From positions 2,356,001 to 2,420,000 of the forward strand of contig NC_039492.1 of the NCBI RefSeq assembly GCF_003590095.1: a stretch of 64,000 nt of DNA, written 5' to 3'. Shown here piece after piece: positions 14,801 to 26,898 of the stretch (position 1 is the stretch's first letter; each line of letters starts with the position of its first letter). Both the position numbers and the translations under genes were made by a program. The notes beneath the pieces are model-generated. The model ran no database searches, had not been told where the DNA came from, and worked only from the letters and a program-made list of their open reading frames with translations. The DNA is from Trichoplusia ni. Lineage: Eukaryota; Arthropoda; Insecta; Lepidoptera; Noctuidae.

Positions 14801-17800
14801 ATATGTTTATTTACTAAGTATCCTTACATACTATAACATATATATATTCTAACTATAAATACAGTTTATGATAATGTGACGTGCGTCGAAGCTTGTTTGT
14901 ATTTCAGGTCTAATTTGTATTTAGTACACTGTAACACGAATATTGGATTCCATTCATAAATCGTTCTCAAGTTCCGTCCTCGAAAAAAAAAAGTTCTAAA
15001 GGAATGTATGATACATTTGCCATCAAATTCTCCTAAAATATGGGAGGTTCTTCTAAAGTACTAAAATTTTGGAACATGAGAACGTTTTATTGATATGGGC
15101 CATAATCTTCAATAACGATATCTTGAGCACAGAATGAGCATGCGGGTGCATATTGGCCGTATTCCAAAAGAGACACAATTTTCATCACTTGTACTTACTT
15201 ATAAATGTTAGCTTCCAACACAGTGTCTTATTGAGAACATGATCCTTCATGCATTATACAATTTTGCTCACGCATGTTCATCTAATGTATTGTTCTCGTC
15301 TAATCTTTATTTCATACGTCACGAGAACCGATATTAAAGCGGACTCTGAGCAAATATAATCCCACGTTACGACGACAAGATGGCGTCGTGTTAATTTTGA
15401 AGTTGACTTCAAAATCGTTTATTAAAATATTGTCATTAACCCACACCACTCTCTCGACATAACTGGAGGGTGTAACATTAATTTGTAAGCTCCAAATGTG
15501 GCTAATAATCTAACCGAAGACAAATATATTAAACCTACTTGGAGAAAGTTCGTCAGAAGTCTTCAACAGAATTTTGGGACATTTTTGTGGTTGTTTTGGG
15601 GTTTTGCTCCGAGTCCGTAGCTCAGAAGCCGTAAGCCTGACGTGTGTATCGTTGCAGGCACGAAGTACCGGTCACCAGCCAACCGATCACCCTCGTACAT
15701 ATCGACGAGGACATTGTGGTTGTCAACAAACCGGCCTCTATCCCCGTAAGTGGCAAATGAGACAGCCATGTAATGTGTACGCTTATCATACATAAGATAC
15801 TTGTATGTCACCCTATGTGTTGCATGTTGTGCTAATTTAGATTCTAGCTCTGCACTAACTTAGCTTCCTCCACTTACACCGAACTTGATTTCCAAAATTT
15901 AGAGCCAAAATTTTTCTCTTCGTCATCTGATCTAAATATTGAATTTTACGGATTTGTGGACTCGCAAAACATGAGACAAAGAGCATAGCATTTAATATCA
16001 AAACCGTCCAGAATTTAATTTAGTCGGTCCCTCGATTTTAGTACAACTATCATGTTATAGGCTTTCTCCGAAATCCGTTTCTCTGCTCTAAAAGCCAGCT
16101 CACACAAAGTCCTTTGCGTTAAACATAAAGCGGTCCCTTTTGCAAGAAATACTCTGCAACGTTATATGATGGAGGACACCTAATATTATGAAGCACTTTC
16201 ATATCGGCTTTTACGGAATAAAACAGGAATGTAGAAAGTGTAGGAATTTACATGCAAAGTAGGAAACCGAAGGCAAACTGGATTTTTTCTCGGCACTCAC
16301 TCAACTTGAACATCGGCCTTTAGAAAACGTGCTTATTTTTAGTTGAAGGTATTGAATAAATAATCTCTGCTTTGATGAAGCCTTTGTGTAGGAAAATATG
16401 TTTTAGTAATTTATGCGGCATTCAGTGAGCGATTCATGAGGAGCTATGTTAACTCAGAAGTCTTTTGAAGTCTTAACCTTTCGGCCAATGACGTCAGCGG
16501 CCCATTAATGTCACTTTTGTATTGACTTCGAAATTGGTTTCTGGTTTTTACTACCTTACATGTGATTTCAATTACTCATGACACCGGACCCTATGCAATT
16601 CTTAATGAGTAAAAATTTAGTTGAAAAAGCATTCAATATCGTCTGTTTTTGCAATTTAATTCTTTGTTATCTTTAAAGAGATGTTTTGCTTTTAATTTAT
16701 CTGTATCATTTAAAATGACAACGGACTTTTTTATTAAGAATCTGTTTATTTTACACGAAATATCGTCTTAAATTCATTAAGTCATTTTCGACTTTCCCTG
16801 ATTCAAATGGCAAAAATTATTAAACAGTTTTACTCTCCCAAAATATATTTAGAACACAACAAGACTAATCAGCAACAATTATCCAAAATTATACTTAACC
16901 TCAAAACTCGGCGTCACACATACAGAACCCCTTTTATCCTTTAACGTGGGCCAACGCGCTTACCAAAATGGAACAACAATGGCAGCCAATTACTCCAGCC
17001 GGCGTATTTCGTTGCTCATTAAGCCTCTTGTTACACCAATACAATAAGCTGTATACATATCTAGACTTAACACATGCTCGCGTTTAGGTCTCATCTCACG
17101 TACTGTTTCAGCAAAGTGGAAAATTCGTGGAGGATATTGCATTGTAGGTTCTGTTTGCTTGCCAAACATTGGGGTAATGAAAAATCGAATTAAATTTTTT
17201 GCCTTGTTTACCGGATACATTCGTGATAGGAACGTGTTTTGGAAATTGTAGAAGTATTTATTAAGCTAAGTGTCGTTGAGATTTTAAATGACATTTCAAA
17301 ACCAAAAAGTTCGCTCTCACCGAACAAATTTACCAAAATCCTTTCATTTTCTGAATCATCAAAGAGACCAAAATCAAAAACCAACGGAGATCCGAAAACT
17401 TTTTAATTAACACCATTTATAAAGCATTTAGGGACGCTTACGAATGATCTCGCGTCCAAACTCAATCGTAAGCCATAAATTCGAAACTTAAAGAATCAAT
17501 ATAGATTATGCCAGTGTAATTGTTAGGCGGATGCCGTAGAAAAGAAATATATCTTCAGTTCGAATGTAAAAGGGTCCAATGATCGACCGTTTCCCCTCAT
17601 GGTGATTGATTTCGCCGCTCCATGCTGGATCCCTAAACTGAACGGTTGAAAGTAAAATTTCGAATTTATTACCACCGAATTCAACCCACATTTCCCTGAG
17701 ACCTCATTTGGGGCAAAAATTTTATGTTATGAGAATTTGGGCATATTTTTTCTTTTGGTTTTTTCTTCCAGGCACTTTCACTAATGCACTGATTTTAATT

Positions 17801-20800
17801 CCATCTTTCTTCTCTTTACCTATCTGCTTCTTTTAACTTTTAACAATAATCTCTTTTAATTTACAAATTCTTACAAAAATACTATTCATGTATAAAATTA
17901 CATCTAGTTTGACTGTACATAAAAGTATTACTACACATACTCAATTTTAATTTGCGTACATACAAGTTTTATGCCGTTTTAACTTTTACACAAAGGTTAG
18001 ATATAAACCCTATTTTGTTTAGCTTCTGGTAGATGTAATCCCAAAAACAAATCGAACGGGATTAGTGTTCATAGATACTTGTGAATAACTTACACAGCCA
18101 TACATTTCTTTATATATGGTCCTATTAGTTAGAGTACATATTTTATCGGGCTTATTGTGACTATCTTGGTTGACAACTGTAGTAATAATCACTGGATACA
18201 AAATGCCAAGAAAATGCAATATTTTGGGCGACCATTGGGTGTTAAACACGAGTATATCTTCTTACATCCTAGTTGGTCACCCATATTGAATGATTAATTT
18301 CATTTTGATTTCTATTCGTATTTATGAAAAATTTTTCAGTTGTCAACTTGAGGTATTCTATACGCTCTTTATAAAATATACCGCAACAGTTCATAACATT
18401 ATAAAACATTCTAGTTTGCAACATTAAGGAACTTCAAACGACATTCCAGGCCGAGAGAATTTAGATAATTCTTCAAATATTCACGTTGGTCGACATCGTT
18501 AATATTATATGTATTAATGTGTTCATTACCGCCTTAATCAACAGGATAATTTCTGCAAAATGTCATGCATACAAAAGTAGGACCCTATATAATGCTGTGT
18601 GCCCAATGTATTAAGAATTTATATCGTCTATGATGTTGTAATGCACTTTGAGTATTATTCATGTTAATGCCACCCTCCGTACATATTAAAACAAGCCATT
18701 AAAATCATCTTGTCTTTGTACCTTTAATGTCCCTCTTACCTCCTTAGATTATAATGGCTTCGTATCAAATTTTGGCTTTTAGATTCTTTTTATTTATATC
18801 TGCTTTATTTGCTCATGTTTTGTATTTTACTTGAACGCTAGATAGTTCATCACCTAAATTACTTTTCTGACCTTTGAACTGGACTCTATGGTCCAAAAGA
18901 TTGTCTATTGTACAACATTGTATTATGCCTTAACGGCCTTATAAATCTTGTACTCTCGAAGTTTATTTATGAAACAGTTTTTTTCTGCTTTATTAAATTC
19001 ATAGCAGACGAATAGGATCGGATTTGTATATAGAGTTTTATAAATATATCTATTGTTTGGTTTTCCCATATTCCAAATTCCCTTACCTATCCGAAAATTT
19101 GTGTTTAAGTAAAAAGGCCGACTGGTGTAATACAGTTGTTCTCAAAGAGTTGCAACATCATAAGACTATAGAAAGTCCGTAATGAATCAATGTTGTCCGT
19201 GGTGGGCCAGGCACGAGACTCCAGTGCTCGCTAGTCCCTTGCGCATCATACACGTGGATGAAGAGCTTCTCGTGCTCGACAAGCCTTGCTCGCTGCCGGT
19301 GAGTCATGCGTTGGGACCGTTTTGTCATCGTCAGGCTCTGATTAGCGTCAACTACAAAGCGGATTCAACTAGATTCCTTGAAATCTGAATCTATTGCGAC
19401 TATTAAAAACCTGTACAATGAAGATTCTTAATTTAAAATTTCTGTTGATGAATACAAAAAAAGTTTCGTAGCAAATCGTTGGCAATTAAATACTCCCGCA
19501 TATTTTTTGGAACGTCACGGTTCCCCACAATGGAAGATTTTATTTTTTTTCTAACAAAAAGGACCGAACGTAAAAAAAGCCCGTCAAAAGTACAATGAGA
19601 AAGAAAATAAATCGCAAAGCTGGCGCACAAATCCGCTGGGTTAATTTTTTCGGTCCGAATAAAGTACGCTGTCAGAGTCTGACTAAAGATTGTGATCTGC
19701 ACAAAAGTTTGAAACATAATACAAACAAAGCTGAAAAACTGCGGTCTCGTCGAAAATCCCACTTGAAAGTGGTTCCCTAACTTATGGATTTCGAGTTCCG
19801 TACACTGCCCATTTTTCCCAAGCGGGTACCGCGTTATTCAAAATATTTAACCAATCCAATTATTGTTGTTCAAACATAACTCTTTCCGAAAATTTTACTC
19901 TGACGTTTTGGTAAATTGAGTTGCAAAAGCTTACGTCGATTCAATAAAGGTTTTGTAGCAAAACTTTATTCCAGGTATAGAGCAACCTTGGCTATTTCCA
20001 CAGTATATTTTAGGAAACTCAATTCTTTTAAAAATATTTGTAAAACAGACATACGAACTAAGTTAATTACTGTGTCTTCAAAGGCAAAAGCTTAGTAGTT
20101 GCTTTGAAAAAAAATGCAATTCAGTTTCTCAAAACTCTTTCGTGTATTTTTTAACTCGTTACTCGCTTTCCTTTTGTATGATTGCTTTATACAAATGTTT
20201 CCGTTGTATTTGCATGGAAATATGACAGTTGGTGTGGTTACTATTTGTTGTAGTTCTACTTACTGCGTGGACGAGGTAATATTCTATAGATGTATGCCAA
20301 TCATCTGTAGCATTTGTAAATGTTTTCATCTAGCTCGCTTTATCATTGTAGCTTTATTTTTTATAACTTTTATCTTCGTCTTATATTAAAAAGCTTTCAG
20401 TAAATATCAGACTATCAATATTGTTTCTAAAATTTTCATCGTCATTTTTGTATCCAATATCAAATTCAATTGCAAAAGAAACAGAATTTCCACCTTCATA
20501 ATATCTGTTGAAAAAAAAGTTTGGTAAATGAAAAAAGGTTTTTAATCTCGAAATTGTATCCAATTTAATGAAAAATATTCCGCTAGGTGCATCCATGCGG
20601 AAGATACCGGCACAACACAGTCGTTTTTATTCTCGCAAAAGAGTACAACTTGAAAAACTTGAGGACCATTCACAGGCTGGACAGGCTGACGTCAGGTGAG
20701 ATTGCTTTTAACTGTTTAATCTTCCTCCATGGCTGTAAAATGCCTTTAAAATTACTGTCTTTCATTTTAATTAAGATTTTCTCTTGTATTTACGGCTGCA

Positions 20801-23800
20801 GTTTATTTATTCTTTACTTTTTTATGTTTATGTAATAGTGTAGACTCGTCTTTATGTATCAAAATACTCAATATTTGTGTTATTTAAAAAATATATTTAC
20901 GTAACGATGTCTTTTAGGTCTTCTGCTATTCGGAAGGAGTCCAAAGAAGGCGCGGCAAATGGAACACCAGATCAGGAACAGACAAGTACAGAAGGAGTAT
21001 GTCTGCAGGGTGGATGGGATGTTCCCTGAGTAAGTTGCTCCTCATCATATAGGTCATTAGGTTTTAATTTTCTTTAAAACTGAAATTATGGTTTTTGATA
21101 TTTGGTTAGATCTTTCTTGTGAAAGTGTAGTCATTATTTTCGATATGTCGTGTCTAATTATTTTAGCACTAGTCATTTTCTTTATTTTCGATAGAATTCC
21201 TCGTTTTTTTTTTTATTCAAAAGGTTCGAAATAAGAAAAACGATAACAAGAAGTTTGAAATGCATAAATAAGTTCTCTCCTACTGGTGAAAGAAAAATAT
21301 TTTGCATTTCTTTGTCAAGTTAATTGAAGTGATGGCAAGTGTTGATGCTTTTAAAATATTAAACTTATAATACTTGAAAAGTCTGCTATTGATGATGCAT
21401 CCAATTATTCATGTTCTAGGAAACCAGACCTTATTACTACGGTCTTAGGTATATTTTTATTTAATAACTATGGAATTATGATAGACTCCAATAGAAAAGG
21501 CAATCATAATGTTTATTGATCTTTGAAAGAGCACTTGCTTAGTTACTGTGACTATAGTGAAGATAAAATGAACGTCAATATCTTGGTTAAGAATTTAATG
21601 CCTCCGTATATTTTTAATGTGAGTAGGCTTAAACGGAGAACGTTTTTTTTAACAACAATAAAGGTTTAAATGCAAACCTTTATTGCCATGATTTTTGAAA
21701 AAAAAGCCGTGCGTTACAAAACTCAAAGTAGTTACATAGTTTTTTTATGATTTATTCGTTTTCAGTGCTGCCATAGGTACTCTGTGCGATATATTTTATA
21801 CGTGATTAAATTTATCACGGATTTTTTTTAGTCACAAGTTTTTAATCATTTTGGTCGGCACTACATCCCCTTAATTAATCAGACAAGTATTTTAATGCTC
21901 ACTGTTTATATATTTCGAGTTTCGACCATGCTAACCTGATCCCTGAATTCCAGCGACGAAATAGAATGCCAAGAGCCAATAGAGGTGGTCAGTTACAAGA
22001 TCGGAGTCTGCAAAGTGTCTCCGAAGGGCAAGGACTGCTCGACGGTGTTCAAGCGACTGGGTTTCAACACCAACAGCAACACAAGCGTGGTGCTGTGCAA
22101 GCCGAAGACAGGGAGGATGCACCAGATCAGAGTGCACCTGCAGTACTTGGGTGAGTGCTGGTGTTAAGTGGTTTTGACTGAAGTTGGAAAATGTCACATT
22201 CTTAATAGGATATTTCGTAATAGTAACACATGTTGGTTAAATGATACCTATCATTGGAATTCGTAAATATGTAAAGGAGAAAAATATAAAATATAAGAAA
22301 ACCTTTGTCAAGCGCTTTGTAATTTGATGTATTCGTATCGTTAAATGTTGGATTTCCTTATAAATCAGCAACTAGTTAAGGTTCAACTTGGTCCTATTTT
22401 TTCCGTTTTTAAATTTGATATGGATTATTAAAACAATACCGCAGCTGATAACCTAAAAATAAAAAAGCAAAGAGTTCAGTATTCTTTACTTTTCGATCCT
22501 ATTCTAAACACACCAAGATAAATTTAACATTAGACTTCTTTCCGCAGGTTACCCTGTTGTAAACGATCCTCTATACAACCACCCAGTGTTTGGACCTCTC
22601 CGAGGTAAAGGGGGGGACACGGGCGGGAAGACGGACGAGCAACTGGTCAGAGACCTCATCGCCATACATAATGCTGAGAACTGGCTCGGGGTTGACGCCG
22701 CTGATGATGATCTGTTGTTCTCCAAGCCGGTGCCAGATGATAAAGGTAGGAAGACAAATATTCGACTTTTGTCTCTAATCCCTCTCGAGTCTGAATTGTG
22801 TGACTGCAATTTTAGTTTGTTGCTGCAAATTCTAGGATCAGCTGTTTTGTCCAGTATATCTTAGGTTCTAGATCACACAAAGCATTTCAAGTATTTTATA
22901 ATTAAATAAAGTTACTCTATTGAACATCAAATTGAATCTGTATATTTTTAAATTTTCTTGAATTAGTAAATTTGAAATTGTTATTAAAATTCCGGTTTTG
23001 AATGTATGTGTATTAATGTCCAGGGCCACAAGTCTTGAAAGGCCCAACCTTCTCGTATATTTATGAAAATCTTTTCCAAAGTTGGAGAAGACGACTGTGA
23101 CACGGGACCAGCTTCGAGGGAATCTTCACCGAGACTGGAGTCACCAGCTCCTGGTGTTACCCCATCATCTATTATGACCCGTAAGTATAGTGCAGATGGA
23201 TTTCTTAAGCTCAATGTATCACCAATACGGAAAGAAATGTTCCTTTTTTTGGTAATACCGGACTATATATCACGGCTAGATAAATACCGCTTCTCCTATT
23301 GAGGAGTGAAGCTTGATCATCATATAATAAGTTCATTTGCAAAGAACATCCTGTCAGCCAAAGATTTATCTTCGTGGAAAATAAACTATCATGGACGTTT
23401 TACAATTTCTAAGAACTACATTGCAATGACTCATGAAACAAGTTATAATCTTGCAGTCAATGCCATTTTACTTCTTCAAATAGTTCGATTCCTATCTACC
23501 ATAGCTACTTATCCTAACATTTGTTTATTTCTACCAGCGACCCTCCCAAGTCCGTCAAGCGGGGCGGAGGCTCCCGTGGACATGCGCTCGCCGGTGCCGT
23601 GCACTCTCGCACCCTCGCCCATCGCCTCGCCGGTGCTGAACGAGGACTCCAACGACGCTAAGGTAAGAAAACAAACTTAATATATTCAGGGAAAAGAAAG
23701 ACACCAAATGGAAGTCGTTTAGACAAAATTTCGAATACTTTGACGAGACGCTATTACCCAAACTGGTGTTTGAGTTAAAACACCGACACAGATAGAATAA

Positions 23801-25798
23801 AGTCTGTCCTTGAGTGCAACATATCAACCAGTTTAATAGAGCAACCATTTTTTTTTGCCCTTTAACTTAGACGTATTATAAGTATTTATTTTCTATTATT
23901 TCTCCTATTTATAATGTTCTTCTTATGTTCTCAAGCTTTGTGTATGTGAGCATCTTACCATAGCAACCTTCTACTGAGTATCTGTTACTCCCTCTTGTCA
24001 GGTTATCAGACATAACAAGCTTTCATAAATCATATGTCCATACCATTTCGACCACCTAAAACTTCTCGAAAATTGCAAATTTACACAAAAATATTCCCAT
24101 TTATAATCAACCTTGTCACAAAAACCGAGTACCTGTAAAATAATTGAGTACATCCCAACGTCCCAAAATAAACAAGATCCCTTTACAGAATTAGTCTTCC
24201 TTTAACAAGTTAATGTCCGAAACGCGTGAACATCAGCCAAAATCCTAATTGTTCTGATCCTAAATGGGTTTAGTCAGTCTAACTTAATACCGAGATACAT
24301 CAGTGTCTGAAACAAAGTGAATTTATCTGAACTTCTGTAGTCCGGATGCTTGGATGCTGGTCTGTTAATTCAGTTTAGTATTGTGTGTTTGTTTCTGGAA
24401 CAAAATTGATAAAATGCATCCGGACTTTTGTATTTTATTGAATAAGCTACATTTCTGTATTGCGAAATCTGAGATCAGAGCTATAAGTATGTTAAATGTC
24501 AATATTAGTAGTTTTTATCTAGAATAACATCCGACCATTATATGCACAACATTTATATGCGAAACTTGTGTCGTTCATATTACCATACCTAATGAAAATC
24601 ACCGATATTTTCATTAAATGTATTCTACTACTGGACAAAAAAAAACAATACATATATGATACACCCTAATACAGATGCTTTCAGTACCTTCTTCAATTTT
24701 ATAGATTCTATAATCTTTATCATATCAACAGTCAGAGAAGGTGACAGTAGCCACGCAGACTGGCTGCACACCAGCAGCGACTGCCTCGGCGAGCGTGACG
24801 CCGAGCGGGTCCGGCAGCTGCTCGGCCAGCCTCGGGGAGCCTCTGACGTCAGACCCGCACTGCTACGAGTGCCGCGTGCGCTACAGGGACCCCAGGCCCA
24901 GGGACCTGGTTATGTACCTACATGCTTGGAAATACAAGGTGAGATATTTTTTTTTCCAGCTGTTGAAAATCAAAAATGATCCCACGGAAACATAAAATCG
25001 GGATAAAAAACTATCCTATGCGTTAATCTTGGTAATAAACTATCTGTGTACCACGTTTATAGTATTTTAATAATACTAACCTGTCTCCCTCCAACTGCTG
25101 GGAACAGGTCTCTTCCCTTCATCGCGTTGCTTACTCCCTACAAAATAAATAATGTAATAATTGATCGTTTTTTTTTATTAGGTATGGCATAAATAGGACC
25201 CTTCGTACTTTTAGTAAAAAATCTTAGGAGATTATAGGTAGAGAAGCAATCATAAGGTTTTAATCTTACCATTTATAACTTTTTTTGAAAAGTTGAATTC
25301 AGGAAAAAATAAATTTAATTTGGCCATTGCAGTTACAAGGCTTCTTAATCCTTCTTTGGTAATTCTTGCTTTTGGCTCGAAATTTACATTTCTTCTCATG
25401 TTAAACAGAGTACGTCTTCCTAAGCCCTATTGCCCTGGTCCCCTCATTTTAAAAAGGAAATAAATCTGTTCACTAACTGAATAATCTTATCAAAAACAAA
25501 CCTTTTGTTTTTTTTTACTTCAAGAGAAATAAAATTTAGGATATTTAGTTGATGTGATACTGGTTTACATAATAATATCTGGAGCTCTTAAAGTAAGAAA
25601 GGGATAAAGCTCTACAAGGTTTATAGTGGCATATCTTTTCCACAACTGCAACAACCTTCAAAACTTCAAAAGAGAGGCTGAGAGATTTAATGATATTTTA
25701 TTTAATTCTTTTCTTGCCATCAGGGCCCCGGATGGGAATACGAGACGGAGCTGCCACAATGGGCAAGCATCGACTGGGAAGAACCAGAAAACTCATAG
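5826..25798 (+). CDS. RPUSD2: RNA pseudouridine synthase, RluA family, RPUSD2-like (5' end not found)
   Basis: Converts uridine to pseudouridine in RNA. Coding exons are 5826-5912, 12545-12632, 14393-14615, 15658-15745 (or 19211-19298), 20587-20695, 20918-21029, 21954-22150, 22548-22745, 23082-23180, 23538-23662, 24732-24938 and 25724-25798. All junctions are GT..AG and phases agree, giving 535 residues and a TAG stop. Order: a basic N-terminal part, an S4-like segment (GRWVGEKILDVFAREFRAHP, encoded in exon 3), then the synthase domain. The catalytic motif HRLDRLTSG is at visible residues 191-199, with Asp194 as predicted nucleophile. RMHQIRVHLQYLG and the C-terminal DLVMYLHAWKYKGPG match the vertebrate RPUSD2 layout; human RPUSD2 is of similar length. 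Exon 1 has no in-frame Met, so the start lies in an upstream exon not identified. The exon 9 acceptor (23082) was chosen because other AGs give a stop or the wrong frame; it is the weakest boundary. Confidence 0.9.
7130..7345 (+). repeat. SINE/LINE-derived dispersed repeat, copy 1
   Basis: Contains ggttggattcc (like a Pol III B box) followed by a tract ending ctcaaacctttcgt. It is alignable by eye with 9225-9425: both carry ttcttaattatt, aagacacc, a ggattcc(t/a)aa motif and aatgctcaaaccttt or its variant. Confidence 0.45.
9225..9425 (+). repeat. SINE/LINE-derived dispersed repeat, copy 2
   Basis: Related to 7130-7345. It ends with ggatgaggcctgtgcccag and aaataggctg, a 3' signature common in lepidopteran retroelement copies. 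No coding potential. Confidence 0.5.
10643..10896 (-). mobile_element. Helitron-like non-autonomous element (Lep1-type)
   Basis: Read on the minus strand, it starts near tctacatactaatatataaag and ends with gcgggcaacagctagt. AT-rich starts and CTAG-T ends with a GC-rich pre-terminal segment are the pattern known for lepidopteran non-autonomous Helitrons. It has no Rep/helicase gene. A similar plus-strand copy lies at 63244-63464. Confidence 0.6.
12633..14392. other. RPUSD2 intron 2
   Basis: AT-rich, without recognisable genes or strong repeats. A short stretch near 13806-13870 may be SINE-like but is too diverged to call. Confidence 0.5.
15658..15745 (+). other. RPUSD2: RPUSD2 alternative exon 4a
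   Basis: 88-nt coding exon with acceptor ttgcag and donor gtaagt. It completes the split Arg codon of exon 3 and encodes HEVPVTSQPITLVHIDED then IVVVNKPASIP, the first strand region of the synthase domain that leads into VHPCGRYRHN of exon 5. Exon 4b is a homologous substitute of identical length. The length is 1 modulo 3, so including both exons, or neither, would break the frame. Confidence 0.85.
15746..20586. other. DNA around RPUSD2 exon 4b
   Basis: Non-coding apart from exon 4b (19211-19298). Open frames at 19433-19780 overlap on both strands and match no family known to me. Regulatory pairing elements for exon choice could lie here, but none can be named from reading. Confidence 0.5.
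19211..19298 (+). other. RPUSD2: RPUSD2 alternative exon 4b (mutually exclusive partner of 4a)
   Basis: 88 nt, bounded by ccag and gtgagt, with the same phases as exon 4a. It encodes HETPVLASPLRIIHVDEE then LLVLDKPCSLP; 13 of 29 complete codons give the same residue as in 4a, and most differences are conservative (I/L, V/I, D/E). The frame is open and splice signals are intact, so it does not look like a decayed copy. The acceptor's pyrimidine tract is weak, which may suit regulated use. It lies 3465 nt downstream of 4a in what would otherwise be intron. Confidence 0.8.
23663..24731. other. RPUSD2 intron 10
   Basis: About 1.1 kb, AT-rich. No repeat or gene is supported. Confidence 0.5.
24977..25075. 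repeat. Helitron-related fragment in RPUSD2 intron 11
   Basis: Contains cccacggaaacataaaatcggg, shortened here to its core cccacggaaac, plus aaactatctgtgtacca. These resemble internal motifs of the Helitron-like family also seen at 30316-30465. Strongly decayed. Confidence 0.35.
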
Positions 25799-26100
25799 TC
25801 ACAGGAATTGGCACCATTGAAGAAGCGCCTCGCAACCTACCTGTCTTCAGAAACACATTGATTTCAACCAGCATTCAAAATTTTAAGTAACTATCGAATT
25901 ATTTGAAGATTCACTTTAAGATACTATTGCGATTTATGACTTTTGTTAACAAACCATTTTTGGCTAATCATCTTCAAAACGTCACTTCAAAAGGAGTTCA
26001 GTTTTTACTCACGATCGCAATTTTAAGGATATTGAACACCCCAAATATATTTGGTTATGGTATCTATAATATATTGGATCACAAAGAATACTTTATTTAA

Positions 26101-26206
26101 AATAAAAAAATCCAAGTTGATTAATTAAATGTATACCTATTTACAAAACTTAATTGGCTTTTCCAATTGTTGAATATGTTATTGTGTTTAATGTTGCACA
26201 AATAAA
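26101..26206 (+). promoter_or_regulatory. RPUSD2 poly(A) signals
   Basis: AATAAA hexamers at 26101-26106 and 26201-26206 lie about 300-400 nt after the TAG stop. The second is followed by a T/G-rich stretch (gtttgttcttgttc), the expected downstream element, so it is the better candidate. Confidence 0.5.
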
Positions 26207-26823
26207 CGTTTGTTCTTGTTCTACAATTATTGTTAAAATTCTGTTAATTTGTTAATTACTGAAATATTGAAACCAATTGTTGATATAGCAAATTTTTAAC
26301 CCGATTTTTCATCACACAGTTAATTCATATTTCTTAGAAGGCATACCAAATCGCGAGGCGTAAACGACTTGGCTGTTTCGCAGTGCTCTAAAGTAAATTA
26401 TGTAATTAACATAAGTGAGAATTAGTCTAAGTATACAATTATTTTATCAAAGTTAAAATCGCTGTTCTAAAAAAATCTTTGAATTTAGTCTACTTTAGAG
26501 CACATATCGTATCCGTGGCGATATTTTTGTTTCATTTTGTTAAATATTATATCATTTTGTCTGTTCAGTTCCTATCGGCCTAAAGAATGGTCAAGCTTGT
26601 TAGTGACGTAGTTATCGTAAGGGAATGTAACAATTTGTAATATGTACCATTAAAATAGTAATATTGCTTAAACGAGGCAGGGTCAGTACCACAATCATAA
26701 ATGAATTATATTAAAATGATAATCATTTTGAAATGAACGAACACTTATGGGATAGCTCTTCTAAATCTTACGGAATTTAGACACTTAATGACCCGCCAAA
26801 AGTGATTTTATTTGTGACTGGTG

Positions 26824-26898
26824 TTTTAGTCATTTTTGACAAAATGTATTTTAGTCACTTTTGGCAAAATGTATTTTAGTCATCTGTGACAACATGGA
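26824..26898. repeat. 25-bp tandem repeat, three copies
   Basis: Units start at 26824, 26849 and 26874 with ttttagtcat(t/c)ttt-like sequence and drift progressively from each other. Confidence 0.75.

Noticed and set aside
19433..19780. Pair of overlapping open frames on opposite strands in the RPUSD2 intron
   Set aside because: Low-complexity Lys/Asn-rich and Phe/Leu-rich translations without domain or start context; expected by chance in AT-rich DNA.
23024..23081. Alternative start of RPUSD2 exon 9 at the cag|ggccac site
   Set aside because: With the phase left by exon 8 this frame meets TGA at 23098. Only the acceptor at 23082 keeps the frame open into exon 10.
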